Assembly: GCA_041676705.1 (NCBI GenBank)
Contig: JBAYRL010000004.1
Location: 183,415 to 247,414, forward strand
DNA: 64,000 nucleotides
Direction of reading: 5' to 3'
Source of the DNA: Acidimicrobiia bacterium
GTDB taxonomy: Bacteria; Actinomycetota; Acidimicrobiia; Acidimicrobiales; SKKL01
Shown here: piece by piece, positions 15,139 to 23,906 of the stretch
Layout: each line of letters starts with the position of its first letter
How positions within the stretch are numbered: the stretch's first letter is position 1
Made by a program: the position numbers and the translations under genes
The notes under the pieces: generated by a model
What the model saw: only the letters and a program-made list of their open reading frames with translations
The model's database searches: none
What the model was told of the DNA's origin: nothing

Positions 15139-18100
15139 ATGGCTTATCTCGATGCGATCGCCGAACGGGTAATTATTTTCGACGGCGCTTTTGGTACTTA
15201 CATGCAAACTCAAGACTTAACCGCCGAAGATTTCGGAGGTCCCGAGCTTGAAGGTTGCAACGAAATGTTGGTGCTCACCCGCCCCGACCTCGTAACCCAA
15301 ATGCATCGAGAATTCTTGGCCTTGGGTGTTGACGCTATTGAAACCACCACCTTCGGAGCGTTCGGTCCACCGTTAGCCGAATACGATCTGGCCGACCGTG
15401 CCTATGAAATTTCGACCACGGCCGCCAAATTGGCCCGCGCTGCCGCCGATGAGTTTTCGACCCCTGACAAACCCCGTTTCGTGGCAGGATCGATTGGCCC
15501 GGGCACCAAAATGCCAACTCTCGGCCACATCAGCTTCGCCGATTTGCGCGACGCCTATGCGGAAATGTGTCGAGGCCTACTTGATGGGGGCATCGACCTG
15601 TTCCTGATCGAAACTCAATACGACCTACTCGGTGCCAAAGCAGCCATCATCGCGGCTCGCCAGGCTATGGACGACGTGGGCCGTCAAGTACCCATTCAGG
15701 TGCAAGTAACCATTGAAAACACCGGTCGCATGCTGGTAGGCACCGAAATCGGGGCCGCACTCACGGCCCTAGAAGCCATGAAAATCGATGTGATTGGGCT
15801 GAACTGCGCCACAGGACCCGCCGAAATGAGCGAACACCTGCGCTACCTTTCCCAGCACAGCCGCATCCCCATTTCGGTGCTGCCAAACGCCGGGTTGCCT
15901 TCCGTGGTCGACGGCAAAATGCACTACGACCTCGGTCCCGAAGCCCTGGCTGACTATCTGGAACGTTTCGTTAACGACCTCGGCATCAACGTGATCGGCG
16001 GCTGCTGTGGCACCACCCCCGAACACATGGCAGCCGTGATTGAACGCATCGGCACCAAACCAGCGCCTAAACGAAACGCCGCCCACGATCCTGGCGTGGC
16101 CTCTATTTACAGCCACACCCCCTACGATCAAACCCCGTCGGTGCTGGTAGTTGGTGAGCGCACCAACGCCAATGGTTCCAAACGCTTCAAAACAGCTCTG
16201 TTAGAAGCCGACTGGGACACGGCCACCAAAATGGCGGTTGAGCAGGTAAAAGAAGGCTCACACGTGCTTGATGTGTGCGTCGACTTTGTGGGCCGTGACG
16301 GCACCGTAGACATGGAAGAAATAGCCAGCCGTTTCGCCACACAATCAACCGTGCCCCTAATGATCGACTCCACCGAAGCCGACGTCGTGGAAACGGCGTT
16401 GCAGTGGATTGGCGGCAAAGCCATTTTGAACTCGGTCAACCTAGAAGACGGCAGCGGACCCGGCACCCGCCTCGACCGTTTCTTAAGCTTGGCGCGCGAT
16501 TATGGGGCAGCGGTGGTGTGCACCTGCATCGACGAAGAAGGCCAAGCCCGCGACCGCCACTGGAAACTTCGGGCCGCCAAAGCAATCTATGAACTAGCCA
16601 CCGAAAAATACGGAATCGAACCCGCCGATCTGATTTTCGACCCGTTAGCGCTAACGCTTGGTACCGGTATGGAAGAAAGCCGCGGAGATGGCATTGAAGC
16701 CATTGAAGGCATCCGCCTAATCAAGGCTGAACTGCCCGGAGTGCACACCATTTTGGGCCTTTCCAACATTTCTTTCGGCCTGAAACCAGCTGCCCGCCAC
16801 GCCTTGAATTCGGTGTTCTTGCATGAATGCCAACAAGCTGGCCTCGACGCCGCCATCGTGCACGCCGCTCGCATTATGCCGCTATCGCGCATGCCCCAAG
16901 AACAAATCGACGTGTGCCTCGACCTTATTTACGACCGTCGCCGAGATGATTATGACCCGCTTGAAGCGCTGCTTGAAATGTTCGAAGATGTCTCTAGCGC
17001 CACCGTTGAAAAAGAGGACCGTTCCGGCTGGAGCGTGGAAGAACGTCTAAAAGCCCGCATCATCGACGGTGAACGCAACGGGCTAACCGAAGAACTCGAC
17101 GAAGCCCTAGCAACCGGGTTGCCGGCGCTCAGCATCGTGAACGATGTGCTGCTAGAAGGCATGAAGGTGGTGGGCGAGCTGTTCGGGTCGGGCGAAATGC
17201 AGCTGCCGTTCGTGCTGCAAAGCGCCGAAACCATGAAAGCGGCCGTGGCGCACCTTGAACCACACATGGAAAAGGTGGAAGGCGAAGAAACCAAGGGCCG
17301 TATTGTGCTTGGCACCGTGGCTGGTGATGTGCACGACATTGGCAAGAACCTGGTCGATATTATTCTCACCAACAATGGCTATGAGGTGCACAACCTGGGC
17401 ATCAAGGTGTCGCTTGGCGACATGGTGGCCAAGGCCCAAGAAATACAAGCCCATGCCATTGGTATGAGCGGCTTGTTGGTAAAAAGCACGCTAGTGATGC
17501 GCGACAACCTGCAGGAGTTGAACGAACGCGACCTAGCCACCGACTTCCCGGTGTTGCTTGGCGGTGCGGCGCTGAACCGTACCTATGTGGAGCGCGACCT
17601 GCGTTCTTCCTACAACGGCCGTCTTTTTTATGGGAAAGACGCCTTTGAAGGTCTCTCGGTGATGGACCGCTTGGGCGAGATGCGTCGCAGCGGTGAAGAC
17701 GACCCCGACTTCGGCCGGGCTCTGGGTGGGCGAAACTTGAAGCGGCGGGAGCGACCAGAGATTGACCCCTCCACCATTCCCGCTCGTTCGCCCGAAGCTG
17801 CCACCGACAATCCGGTTTTTGTGCCGCCGCATCTGGGCCCACAAATCGTGCGGGGAGTGGCCATCGACGCTATTGCCGAATATTTGAACGAAACCACTCT
17901 GTTTCGTAACCAGTGGCAGTTCCGCCCCGAAAAAGGCGAGAACGACGACGATTTCAAAACTCGTATCCGCCCCCAACTTCGAGCTGAGCTAGCAAAAGCT
18001 CGCGCCGATAATCTGTTGGTACCTCAGGTGGTTTATGGCTATTTCCCCGCCAACGCCGACGGAAACGACATCATCATTTGGACCGATGAGAACCGCGACA

Positions 18101-18609
18101 CCGAAGAAACCCGATTCAGTTTCCCTCGCCAAAGTGTGGAGCCCTGGTTGTGCATCGCCGACTTTGTACGGTCGGTGGAATCGGGGGAAGCCGACTATGT
18201 CGCGTTCCAGATTGTGACCATGGGCCACAAGGTTTCCGAGCGTACCGCCGAGCTATTTGCCGAAAACAAGTATCAGGATTACCTGTTCTTGCACGGCTTA
18301 GGTGTTGAAATGGCGGAATCATTGGCCGAGATGTGGCACCACCGTATTCGTGAAGAATGGGGTTTTGTGAACGAAGACGGACCGACCATGTTGGGCCTTT
18401 TCCGTCAGCAATACCGTGGTGGGCGCTATTCGTGGGGTTACCCGGCTTGCCCCGACTTGGAAGACAATGAGCGGGTGGCGAAGCTTTTGGGTGCCGACCG
18501 TTTAGGAATCGAAGTTAACGAAGATACCGGCTATCAATACCACCCGGAACAGACCACCTCGGCCATTGTGTTGCACCACCCCCGTGCCAAATATTTCGTG
18601 GCGCGATAG
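15139..18609 (+). CDS. metH: Cobalamin-dependent methionine synthase
   Basis: This 1156-residue, full-length MetH moves a methyl group from methyltetrahydrofolate to homocysteine through B12. Domains in order: homocysteine-binding (about 1-310) with zinc cysteines in GLNCATGP and IGGCCGTT; pterin-binding (about 325-600) with VGERTNANGSKRFK and DVCVDFVGRDG; cap and cobalamin-binding (about 640-870) with VAGDVHDIGKNLVDIIL (His ligand) and GMSGLLVKSTLVMRDNLQEL; and a C-terminal reactivation domain binding S-adenosylmethionine (about 890-1156) with RGGRYSWGYPACPD. All four modules are present. It faces the cobalamin adenosyltransferase and ends 12 bp from a convergent membrane protein gene. Confidence 0.97.
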   Translation: MAYLDAIAERVIIFDGAFGTYMQTQDLTAEDFGGPELEGCNEMLVLTRPDLVTQMHREFLALGVDAIETTTFGAFGPPLAEYDLADRAYEISTTAAKLARAAADEFSTPDKPRFVAGSIGPGTKMPTLGHISFADLRDAYAEMCRGLLDGGIDLFLIETQYDLLGAKAAIIAARQAMDDVGRQVPIQVQVTIENTGRMLVGTEIGAALTALEAMKIDVIGLNCATGPAEMSEHLRYLSQHSRIPISVLPNAGLPSVVDGKMHYDLGPEALADYLERFVNDLGINVIGGCCGTTPEHMAAVIERIGTKPAPKRNAAHDPGVASIYSHTPYDQTPSVLVVGERTNANGSKRFKTALLEADWDTATKMAVEQVKEGSHVLDVCVDFVGRDGTVDMEEIASRFATQSTVPLMIDSTEADVVETALQWIGGKAILNSVNLEDGSGPGTRLDRFLSLARDYGAAVVCTCIDEEGQARDRHWKLRAAKAIYELATEKYGIEPADLIFDPLALTLGTGMEESRGDGIEAIEGIRLIKAELPGVHTILGLSNISFGLKPAARHALNSVFLHECQQAGLDAAIVHAARIMPLSRMPQEQIDVCLDLIYDRRRDDYDPLEALLEMFEDVSSATVEKEDRSGWSVEERLKARIIDGERNGLTEELDEALATGLPALSIVNDVLLEGMKVVGELFGSGEMQLPFVLQSAETMKAAVAHLEPHMEKVEGEETKGRIVLGTVAGDVHDIGKNLVDIILTNNGYEVHNLGIKVSLGDMVAKAQEIQAHAIGMSGLLVKSTLVMRDNLQELNERDLATDFPVLLGGAALNRTYVERDLRSSYNGRLFYGKDAFEGLSVMDRLGEMRRSGEDDPDFGRALGGRNLKRRERPEIDPSTIPARSPEAATDNPVFVPPHLGPQIVRGVAIDAIAEYLNETTLFRNQWQFRPEKGENDDDFKTRIRPQLRAELAKARADNLLVPQVVYGYFPANADGNDIIIWTDENRDTEETRFSFPRQSVEPWLCIADFVRSVESGEADYVAFQIVTMGHKVSERTAELFAENKYQDYLFLHGLGVEMAESLAEMWHHRIREEWGFVNEDGPTMLGLFRQQYRGGRYSWGYPACPDLEDNERVAKLLGADRLGIEVNEDTGYQYHPEQTTSAIVLHHPRAKYFVAR

Positions 18610-18621
18610 GTGCTTTCGGCG

Positions 18622-19470
18622 CTAAAGCAGTGCTCGGGCCACTAAGTCCATGCTGAAACCGGTGAGAATGGCCAGATAGGTTAAACCAGTAGCAGCCATA
18701 ACCGCCGAATATTGACGTTCCCGCAAGGCGGCCTTGGTCACGAACACTAAGGCTAAGGTCGCCACAGCGCTCGCCAGCCAATACCAGCCCAAAATGCCTT
18801 GGTAACCGTCATCGATAGTGCCGTTTAGAACTGAGATCATTCCGGTGGGAAGAATCATCACGATCAGTTCGGCGGGCCACAAATAACCTGTCCAACGCAC
18901 CAATTCCAACAACGGTGCTCGCGACAACCCGGGCTGAACCAAATACCAGTGCCCTAACAACATGGCGTCGGTAATCACACCCAAGAAGGCGGCCCCCACT
19001 ACCAAACGCAGCACTAACAGGCCCCCAGCTTCGTTGCCGCTGAGCCCGGCGGCCACAATACCAACCAAGCCAATAATCGGCGCAATGGCGTCAAGCACCG
19101 GTGGAAATTCCGCCACCGAATCATCTTTGGCGGATTCTTCACGCTCAATGCCTGTCATGGCTGCTACCCGCGCCGAGCGTTTCTCGGCCAAGGCACGCTG
19201 CCCCGCCACCCCGGCTTTGCGACGTTGCACCGAAACCACCAAGGCCACCCCGGTCGCAATTACGACACCGGCTGAGGCGAGTTCACGTACTAACACCCCT
19301 TCGCCAAAACGCAGACCCAAACCCAACCCAATCAGGGCGATAAGGCCGAAAACCACCCGGCTCGACCAGCCGTAACCCAAACTAACTTCACGTCGTCGGG
19401 TGGTAAGCCACAAGAACGCCAGGCCACCAGTGGCCCACTGCAACGCTACGGTTGCGCCGTCAAGAATCAT
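18622..19470 (-). CDS. Multi-pass membrane protein of unknown function
   Basis: The 282-residue protein has about seven hydrophobic segments (for example VVFGLIALIGLGLGLRFG and ASAGVVIATGVALVVSV). A charged cytoplasmic-type loop of about 45 residues (near 82-122) separates an N-terminal group of three helices from a C-terminal group. The segment DAMLLGHWYLVQPGLSRAPL is the most distinctive. I do not recognise the family. It lies 13 bp downstream of the M24 peptidase gene in the same direction, so the two are probably one transcript. Confidence 0.7.
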   Translation of the reverse strand: MILDGATVALQWATGGLAFLWLTTRRREVSLGYGWSSRVVFGLIALIGLGLGLRFGEGVLVRELASAGVVIATGVALVVSVQRRKAGVAGQRALAEKRSARVAAMTGIEREESAKDDSVAEFPPVLDAIAPIIGLVGIVAAGLSGNEAGGLLVLRLVVGAAFLGVITDAMLLGHWYLVQPGLSRAPLLELVRWTGYLWPAELIVMILPTGMISVLNGTIDDGYQGILGWYWLASAVATLALVFVTKAALRERQYSAVMAATGLTYLAILTGFSMDLVARALL

Positions 19471-19483
19471 GTGATGTTTGCCC

Positions 19484-20611
19484 TTAAGCCTCTACAACAA
19501 CCAAATCGTGGTTGGCGACATTCAACGCCATGGGGCCGCTACTAGTAGCAACCACAATGTCTTCAATACGAGCCCCAAACTCGTTCGGAACATAAATACC
19601 CGGTTCGATAGAAAATGCGTTGCCCGCCACTAACGGCGTGGCATTGCCAGCCACCAAATACGGATCTTCGTGGGCTTCTACCCCAATACCGTGACCAATA
19701 CGGTGAATAAACAAGCCCTCGTAACCACCTTGGTCGATTAGGTCTCGGGCTACCCCGTCGACGTTTTCGGCCGGGGTGCCAACCGTGGCAGCCACTACCG
19801 CTTCAGCCTGAGCGTGCTGCAAGACCTCGTACATTTGGGCAAAATTAGGGTCGACTTCGCCGGTGTAAACACAACGAGTGATGTCGGAACAGTAGCCAAG
19901 GCCCGAATCGGTGGGGAACGTGCCACCAAAATCGCAGAGCACCACCTCATCAGGGCCGATTACACGGTTGCCTGGCGTGTGATGGGGGCTAGCGGCGTTT
20001 TCACCGGCCGCCACAATAGCGAAGTTGGCTTGGCTGTGACCTTCTGCCACGATGCGACGCACCAGCTCGGCCGAAACGTCGGCTTCGGTGCGGCCAATAA
20101 GTGGAATATCACCGCTTTGAAGCTCGGCCGCGATGCGATCAACCGCTTCGGCTGCCAAACGTAACCCGGCAATTTCAGCCTCGTCTTTCACGGCACGCAG
20201 CGGGCTCATCACCGACGACGCCCGACTCCAGCTGGCTTGGGGTAACTCGGCCATTAAGTCAACCAAAAAACGCGACCAGGTTTGATCGCCAATGGCCACC
20301 TTTTTGGCCCCACCAACCGCCTCGGCCACCAAGCGAACCGGGTCGTCGGATTCGTCCCAACCCACGATTCGAAACAGGTCGGGGCGTTCCACCACCCGTG
20401 GCACTTCTAAGCGAGGCACAAACATGGTGGGCGTGCCATCTACCGGCACCGCCAACATGGTTAAACGCTCAAGGGGCATGGCGTAATAGCCGCTCAACCA
20501 GGGCAAATCGGCCCCCACTGAAAGTAACAACACTTCGGTTTGCGTTTCCGCCATCGCGGATCGCACCCGCCGAAAGCGTTCCGCAAACATTGCGTCGATA
20601 GAAGTGGTCAT
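19484..20611 (-). CDS. M24-family metallopeptidase (Xaa-Pro aminopeptidase-like)
   Basis: The 375-residue protein has the creatinase-type N-terminal domain (about 1-140) and a pita-bread catalytic domain. Metal ligands are visible in CDFGGTFPTDSGLGYCSDI (two Asp), HRIGHGIGVEAHEDPY (His), FSIEPGIYVPNE (Glu) and FGARIEDIVV (Glu). It probably cleaves Xaa-Pro dipeptides or similar substrates in the cytoplasm; the exact substrate cannot be told from other M24B members. A membrane protein gene follows 13 bp downstream, and LipB-LipA lies upstream on the other side of a spacer of about 45 bp in the same direction of reading order. Confidence 0.9.
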   Translation of the reverse strand: MTTSIDAMFAERFRRVRSAMAETQTEVLLLSVGADLPWLSGYYAMPLERLTMLAVPVDGTPTMFVPRLEVPRVVERPDLFRIVGWDESDDPVRLVAEAVGGAKKVAIGDQTWSRFLVDLMAELPQASWSRASSVMSPLRAVKDEAEIAGLRLAAEAVDRIAAELQSGDIPLIGRTEADVSAELVRRIVAEGHSQANFAIVAAGENAASPHHTPGNRVIGPDEVVLCDFGGTFPTDSGLGYCSDITRCVYTGEVDPNFAQMYEVLQHAQAEAVVAATVGTPAENVDGVARDLIDQGGYEGLFIHRIGHGIGVEAHEDPYLVAGNATPLVAGNAFSIEPGIYVPNEFGARIEDIVVATSSGPMALNVANHDLVVVEA

Positions 20612-20657
20612 GGGCCTAAGGCTAGTGAAGCGCGAGCTAAGCGGCGCAAAATGCCAC

Positions 20658-22388
20658 TTAGCTACCGGCCAAGGCTGGTGCCGTTAAACCAGCAGCCGCC
20701 GCAGCGGCTTTAGCATGGTGGCTGGAACGGGTAAGCGGGCTGGCCTCGGTGTGGGCAATGCCCAGCTTCCGCCCAACCTCGCTTAGTTGGTCGAACTCTT
20801 CAGGTGTCCACCAGCGAGCAATCGGCAGATGATGGGCAGTTGGTCGTAGATACTGCCCAGCGGTCACAATATCAACCCCCACCGCAGCCAAATCACGCAT
20901 GGCGACCACTACTTCTTCGAAGGTTTCACCCATACCTAGAACCAAACCCGATTTGGTCACCAGACCTGCTTCTTTAGCACGAGCCAACACCGCCAAAGAC
21001 CGGGCGTATGAGGCTTGTGGCCGTGCCGCACGCTGTAGACGAGCCACCGTTTCTAAGTTGTGGTTCAACACGTCAGGCCGAGCGTTAAATATGGCCTCAA
21101 GCGAAGCCGGATCGCCCTTGCAATCGGAGATCAGCACCTCGATCATGGCCTGGGGACGCCGGGCTCTTATGGCCTCAATAGTGGCCACAAACTGGCTCGC
21201 TCCACCATCGGGTAGATCGTCACGTGCGACCGTGGTCACCACCACATAGTCAAGGCCCATGGCCTCCACCGCGTCGGCAACTTTGGCCGGTTCAGCCGGA
21301 TCGGGCGGGCCAGGTTTACGGGTATCGACCAAGCAGAAACCACAAGCACGGGTGCAGCGCTCGCCGTTGATCATGAACGTGGCGGTGCCTTCCGACCAGC
21401 ATTCATAAATGTTGGGGCAGCCGGCTTCTTCACAGACCGTTACTAAACCAAGGTCGCGCACGGTGTGCTTCATGGCGCTCATACCTGGGCTGGCCTGCAC
21501 CTTTACCCGCATCCACGAAGGTTTACGTTCTCGAAGCTCTAAGGTTTCACTCACCCCAGCTTCAGCCAAACGATTTCCTAAACGGTGACCCAACTGCACC
21601 GAAGTTTCACTTTGGGCCGATCCGGCTGCCAGGCCCCGGGTGGGGGTTGGATCACCACCGTTAATCAACACACCAGTTTCACCACGGCTAAACGCGGAAA
21701 GATCTTCGGGGCGTTCCCGCCACACCACCTCCGCCTCAACCACCTCTTCTTTGGGCTGCGCCCAGCGCTTGGTAGCCAGCGGGATTAGCACTTTGGCCAC
21801 CTCTTGCATGGAAGCGTTAATGCCTTCTTCCCGCAGTGAAGTAACCGCCATGCCTGCTAAGCCACAAGGCACAATGTGGTTGAACATTTCCATCTCAGGG
21901 TCGATGTTCAACGCGAACCCATGCATGGAACGACCTCGGCTGAGCTTCACCCCTATAGCCGCAATTTTTCGTGGATTAGCCGAGTTTGGTTCGACCCAAA
22001 CTCCGGGATAGCCATCAAGGCGACCAACATCGCCAAGCCCGAGTTCGACCAGGGTGTCGATAACCAGCTGTTCGACCGAATGCACATAGGCCACGGTGTC
22101 GGCCATACCACCGCCACGACGACCAGGTACCGTCAAAATAGGGTAACCCACCAGTTGCCCAGGGCCGTGATAAGTAACATCGCCACCACGGTCAACTTCT
22201 AGTGCCGTGGCACCAACCGTGGCCGGGTCAACCAACAAATTGCTGCGGTCGGCCCGCACCCCCAAGGTGTAAACATGAGGATGTTCGAGCAGCAGTAAAT
22301 AGTTCTGGTCGACCGAGTGGAACAACGCCCGTTGGAGGGCGTGCGCATCTTGATAAGCCACCCGCCCTAGCCAACGAACGTGAAACAT
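20658..22388 (-). CDS. lipB-lipA: Fused octanoyltransferase-lipoyl synthase (LipB-LipA)
   Basis: One 576-residue frame holds both lipoate-making enzymes. Residues about 1-215 are LipB: RGGDVTYHGPGQLVGY, catalytic Lys141 in RKIAAIGVKLS and Cys175 in HIVPCGLAGMAV. A linker of about 70 residues follows. Residues about 288-570 are LipA: auxiliary-cluster cysteines 319, 324 and 330 (CEEAGCPNIYEC) and radical-SAM cysteines 345, 349 and 352 (CTRACGFC). LipA needs a C-terminal Ser ligand, which RSSHH near the end supplies. LipB puts octanoyl on carrier domains and LipA inserts the sulfurs. The start abuts the E2 stop directly, so the enzyme is made next to its substrate. No stop or frameshift lies between the halves. 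Confidence 0.95.
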   Translation of the reverse strand: MFHVRWLGRVAYQDAHALQRALFHSVDQNYLLLLEHPHVYTLGVRADRSNLLVDPATVGATALEVDRGGDVTYHGPGQLVGYPILTVPGRRGGGMADTVAYVHSVEQLVIDTLVELGLGDVGRLDGYPGVWVEPNSANPRKIAAIGVKLSRGRSMHGFALNIDPEMEMFNHIVPCGLAGMAVTSLREEGINASMQEVAKVLIPLATKRWAQPKEEVVEAEVVWRERPEDLSAFSRGETGVLINGGDPTPTRGLAAGSAQSETSVQLGHRLGNRLAEAGVSETLELRERKPSWMRVKVQASPGMSAMKHTVRDLGLVTVCEEAGCPNIYECWSEGTATFMINGERCTRACGFCLVDTRKPGPPDPAEPAKVADAVEAMGLDYVVVTTVARDDLPDGGASQFVATIEAIRARRPQAMIEVLISDCKGDPASLEAIFNARPDVLNHNLETVARLQRAARPQASYARSLAVLARAKEAGLVTKSGLVLGMGETFEEVVVAMRDLAAVGVDIVTAGQYLRPTAHHLPIARWWTPEEFDQLSEVGRKLGIAHTEASPLTRSSHHAKAAAAAAGLTAPALAGS

Positions 22389-23870
22389 TTACAGCTCAGC
22401 CTCCCAAGGTCGGGTTTCGATGTTATTACGCAGCCTGTCAAGGAAAGCCGCCACATAAGCTCCGTCGAAAGCCCGGTGGTCCCAAGCCAGTGCCAGCACC
22501 CCAACGGAATGAATAGCGATCGATTCGCCACCGTTAGCATCGGTGACCACCACCGGTTTACGGCGAATTCCATCGGTGGACAGAATTGCGACCTGGGGCT
22601 GGTTGATGATGGGGAACTGCATCATGGTGCCCCATTGGCCCGGGTTGGTGATGGTGAAAGTGCCGCCAGAAACTTCATCGGGTGCCAACGACTTGGAACG
22701 AGCCCGAGCCGCTAGATCAACGATTTCACGAGCAATGGCACGCATACGCTTGCCGTCGGCTTCAGCCACCACCGGAGCGATTAGACCTTCGAAATTGAGA
22801 TCAACCGCAATCGCCAAGTTCACGTTGCGGTGCACCACAATTTCACCTTCACCCAACGACGAGTTAAGCAATGGGAAATCGTGGATGGCGTCGACCAAGG
22901 CCCGAGCGATAAAGGGCAGGTAGGAAAGTGAGAAGCCTTCCTCATCTCGAAATGCAGGGCCAAACTTGCGACGAACCTGTTCCACCGCTTCGAAATCAAC
23001 CTCAACGGCGGTGAGCACGTGGGGCGAAACCTGCTTCGACATCACCATATGCTCGCCGGTACGAAGGCGAATGTTGTTGAGGGGCACCGCCGTATCGCCA
23101 TCAGCAGCACGAGCTAACGGCGCTGGCGTGCCCAAATGTCCACCGGTTGAAGCCGACGCCGCGGCAGGTGTTGCTGAGGGTGGCGCGGCTTGCCCGGCTG
23201 CGGGCGCTGGTTGCGCCGGTGGTGCTGGTTGTGCGGGGGCGGCCGCCTGTTGCGGAGCTGCTGGCGTGGCGGCCGGTGCGGCTGGGGCCGCGGCGCCTTG
23301 GGCTCGGCTTTCGATCACTTGTTGGACATCGGAGCGGGTTATACGCCCACCGGGGCCCGTGCCAGAAATAGTTGCTGGGTCGATGCCGTGTTCGTTGATT
23401 AGGCGACGTACCACCGGGGAAAGGAGCACGTTGGCACCCACACCGTTGGCAGCGGTAGGCGCTGCGGCAGCCGCGGGAGCTGCCGGTTCTGCCGGTTGTG
23501 CTGGTTGTACTGCCGGTGTCGGCGCAGCAGCGGGCTCGGCAGGCGCGCCAGGCTGGGGTGTCTCGGCAGCCGGTGCCTCGCTAGTGGCTTCAGCAGGTGC
23601 TTCACCGGAAGATTCCGCTTCGGCCGGAGCATCGGCAGCATCGCCCACAATGGCCAACACCGTGCCCACATCAACGGTTTCGCCTTCTGGCACTCGAATT
23701 TCGGTTAACACACCAGAAGTTGGTGAAGGCACTTCCGAGTCGACCTTATCGGTGGAAACCTCGTACAAGATTTCGTCTTCGGCGACGGTGTCGCCAACTT
23801 GTTTGAACCACTTAGTGATGGTGCCTTCAGTCACCGTTTCGCCCAATTGGGGCATGGTTATTTCAGCCAT
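22389..23870 (-). CDS. dlaT: Dihydrolipoamide acyltransferase (E2) of a 2-oxoacid dehydrogenase
   Basis: The 493-residue E2 has one N-terminal lipoyl domain (about 1-75; lipoylated Lys42 in EVSTDKVDSEVPSP). Long Ala/Pro-rich linkers flank a peripheral-subunit-binding domain (about 150-190; LLSPVVRRLINEHGIDPATI). The C-terminal catalytic domain (about 255-490) has the His-x3-Asp-Gly active site in WDHRAFDGAYVAAFL. The neighbours lpd (upstream) and LipB-LipA (downstream) match the dlaT-lipB-lipA order of mycobacteria, where this E2 serves pyruvate dehydrogenase with AceE. AceE lies 5 kb away here. A 2-oxoglutarate or branched-chain role is possible, since no other E1 is in the window. Confidence 0.93.
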   Translation of the reverse strand: MAEITMPQLGETVTEGTITKWFKQVGDTVAEDEILYEVSTDKVDSEVPSPTSGVLTEIRVPEGETVDVGTVLAIVGDAADAPAEAESSGEAPAEATSEAPAAETPQPGAPAEPAAAPTPAVQPAQPAEPAAPAAAAAPTAANGVGANVLLSPVVRRLINEHGIDPATISGTGPGGRITRSDVQQVIESRAQGAAAPAAPAATPAAPQQAAAPAQPAPPAQPAPAAGQAAPPSATPAAASASTGGHLGTPAPLARAADGDTAVPLNNIRLRTGEHMVMSKQVSPHVLTAVEVDFEAVEQVRRKFGPAFRDEEGFSLSYLPFIARALVDAIHDFPLLNSSLGEGEIVVHRNVNLAIAVDLNFEGLIAPVVAEADGKRMRAIAREIVDLAARARSKSLAPDEVSGGTFTITNPGQWGTMMQFPIINQPQVAILSTDGIRRKPVVVTDANGGESIAIHSVGVLALAWDHRAFDGAYVAAFLDRLRNNIETRPWEAEL

Positions 23871-23906
23871 TAAATAAAACCCTCCAAGAACTTACCAGCA
23901 ACATAA

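Noticed and set aside
15099..15139. Cobalamin riboswitch ahead of metH
   Set aside because: Only 39 bp separates the divergent genes, too short for a riboswitch of about 200 nt.
17402..17976. Minus-strand frames inside metH
   Set aside because: They are shadows of the metH coding sequence.
22966..23877. 303-residue plus-strand frame opposite the E2 gene
   Set aside because: Its Ala/Gly/Cys-rich composition is the complement of the E2 Ala/Pro linkers. The E2 frame has clear domains.
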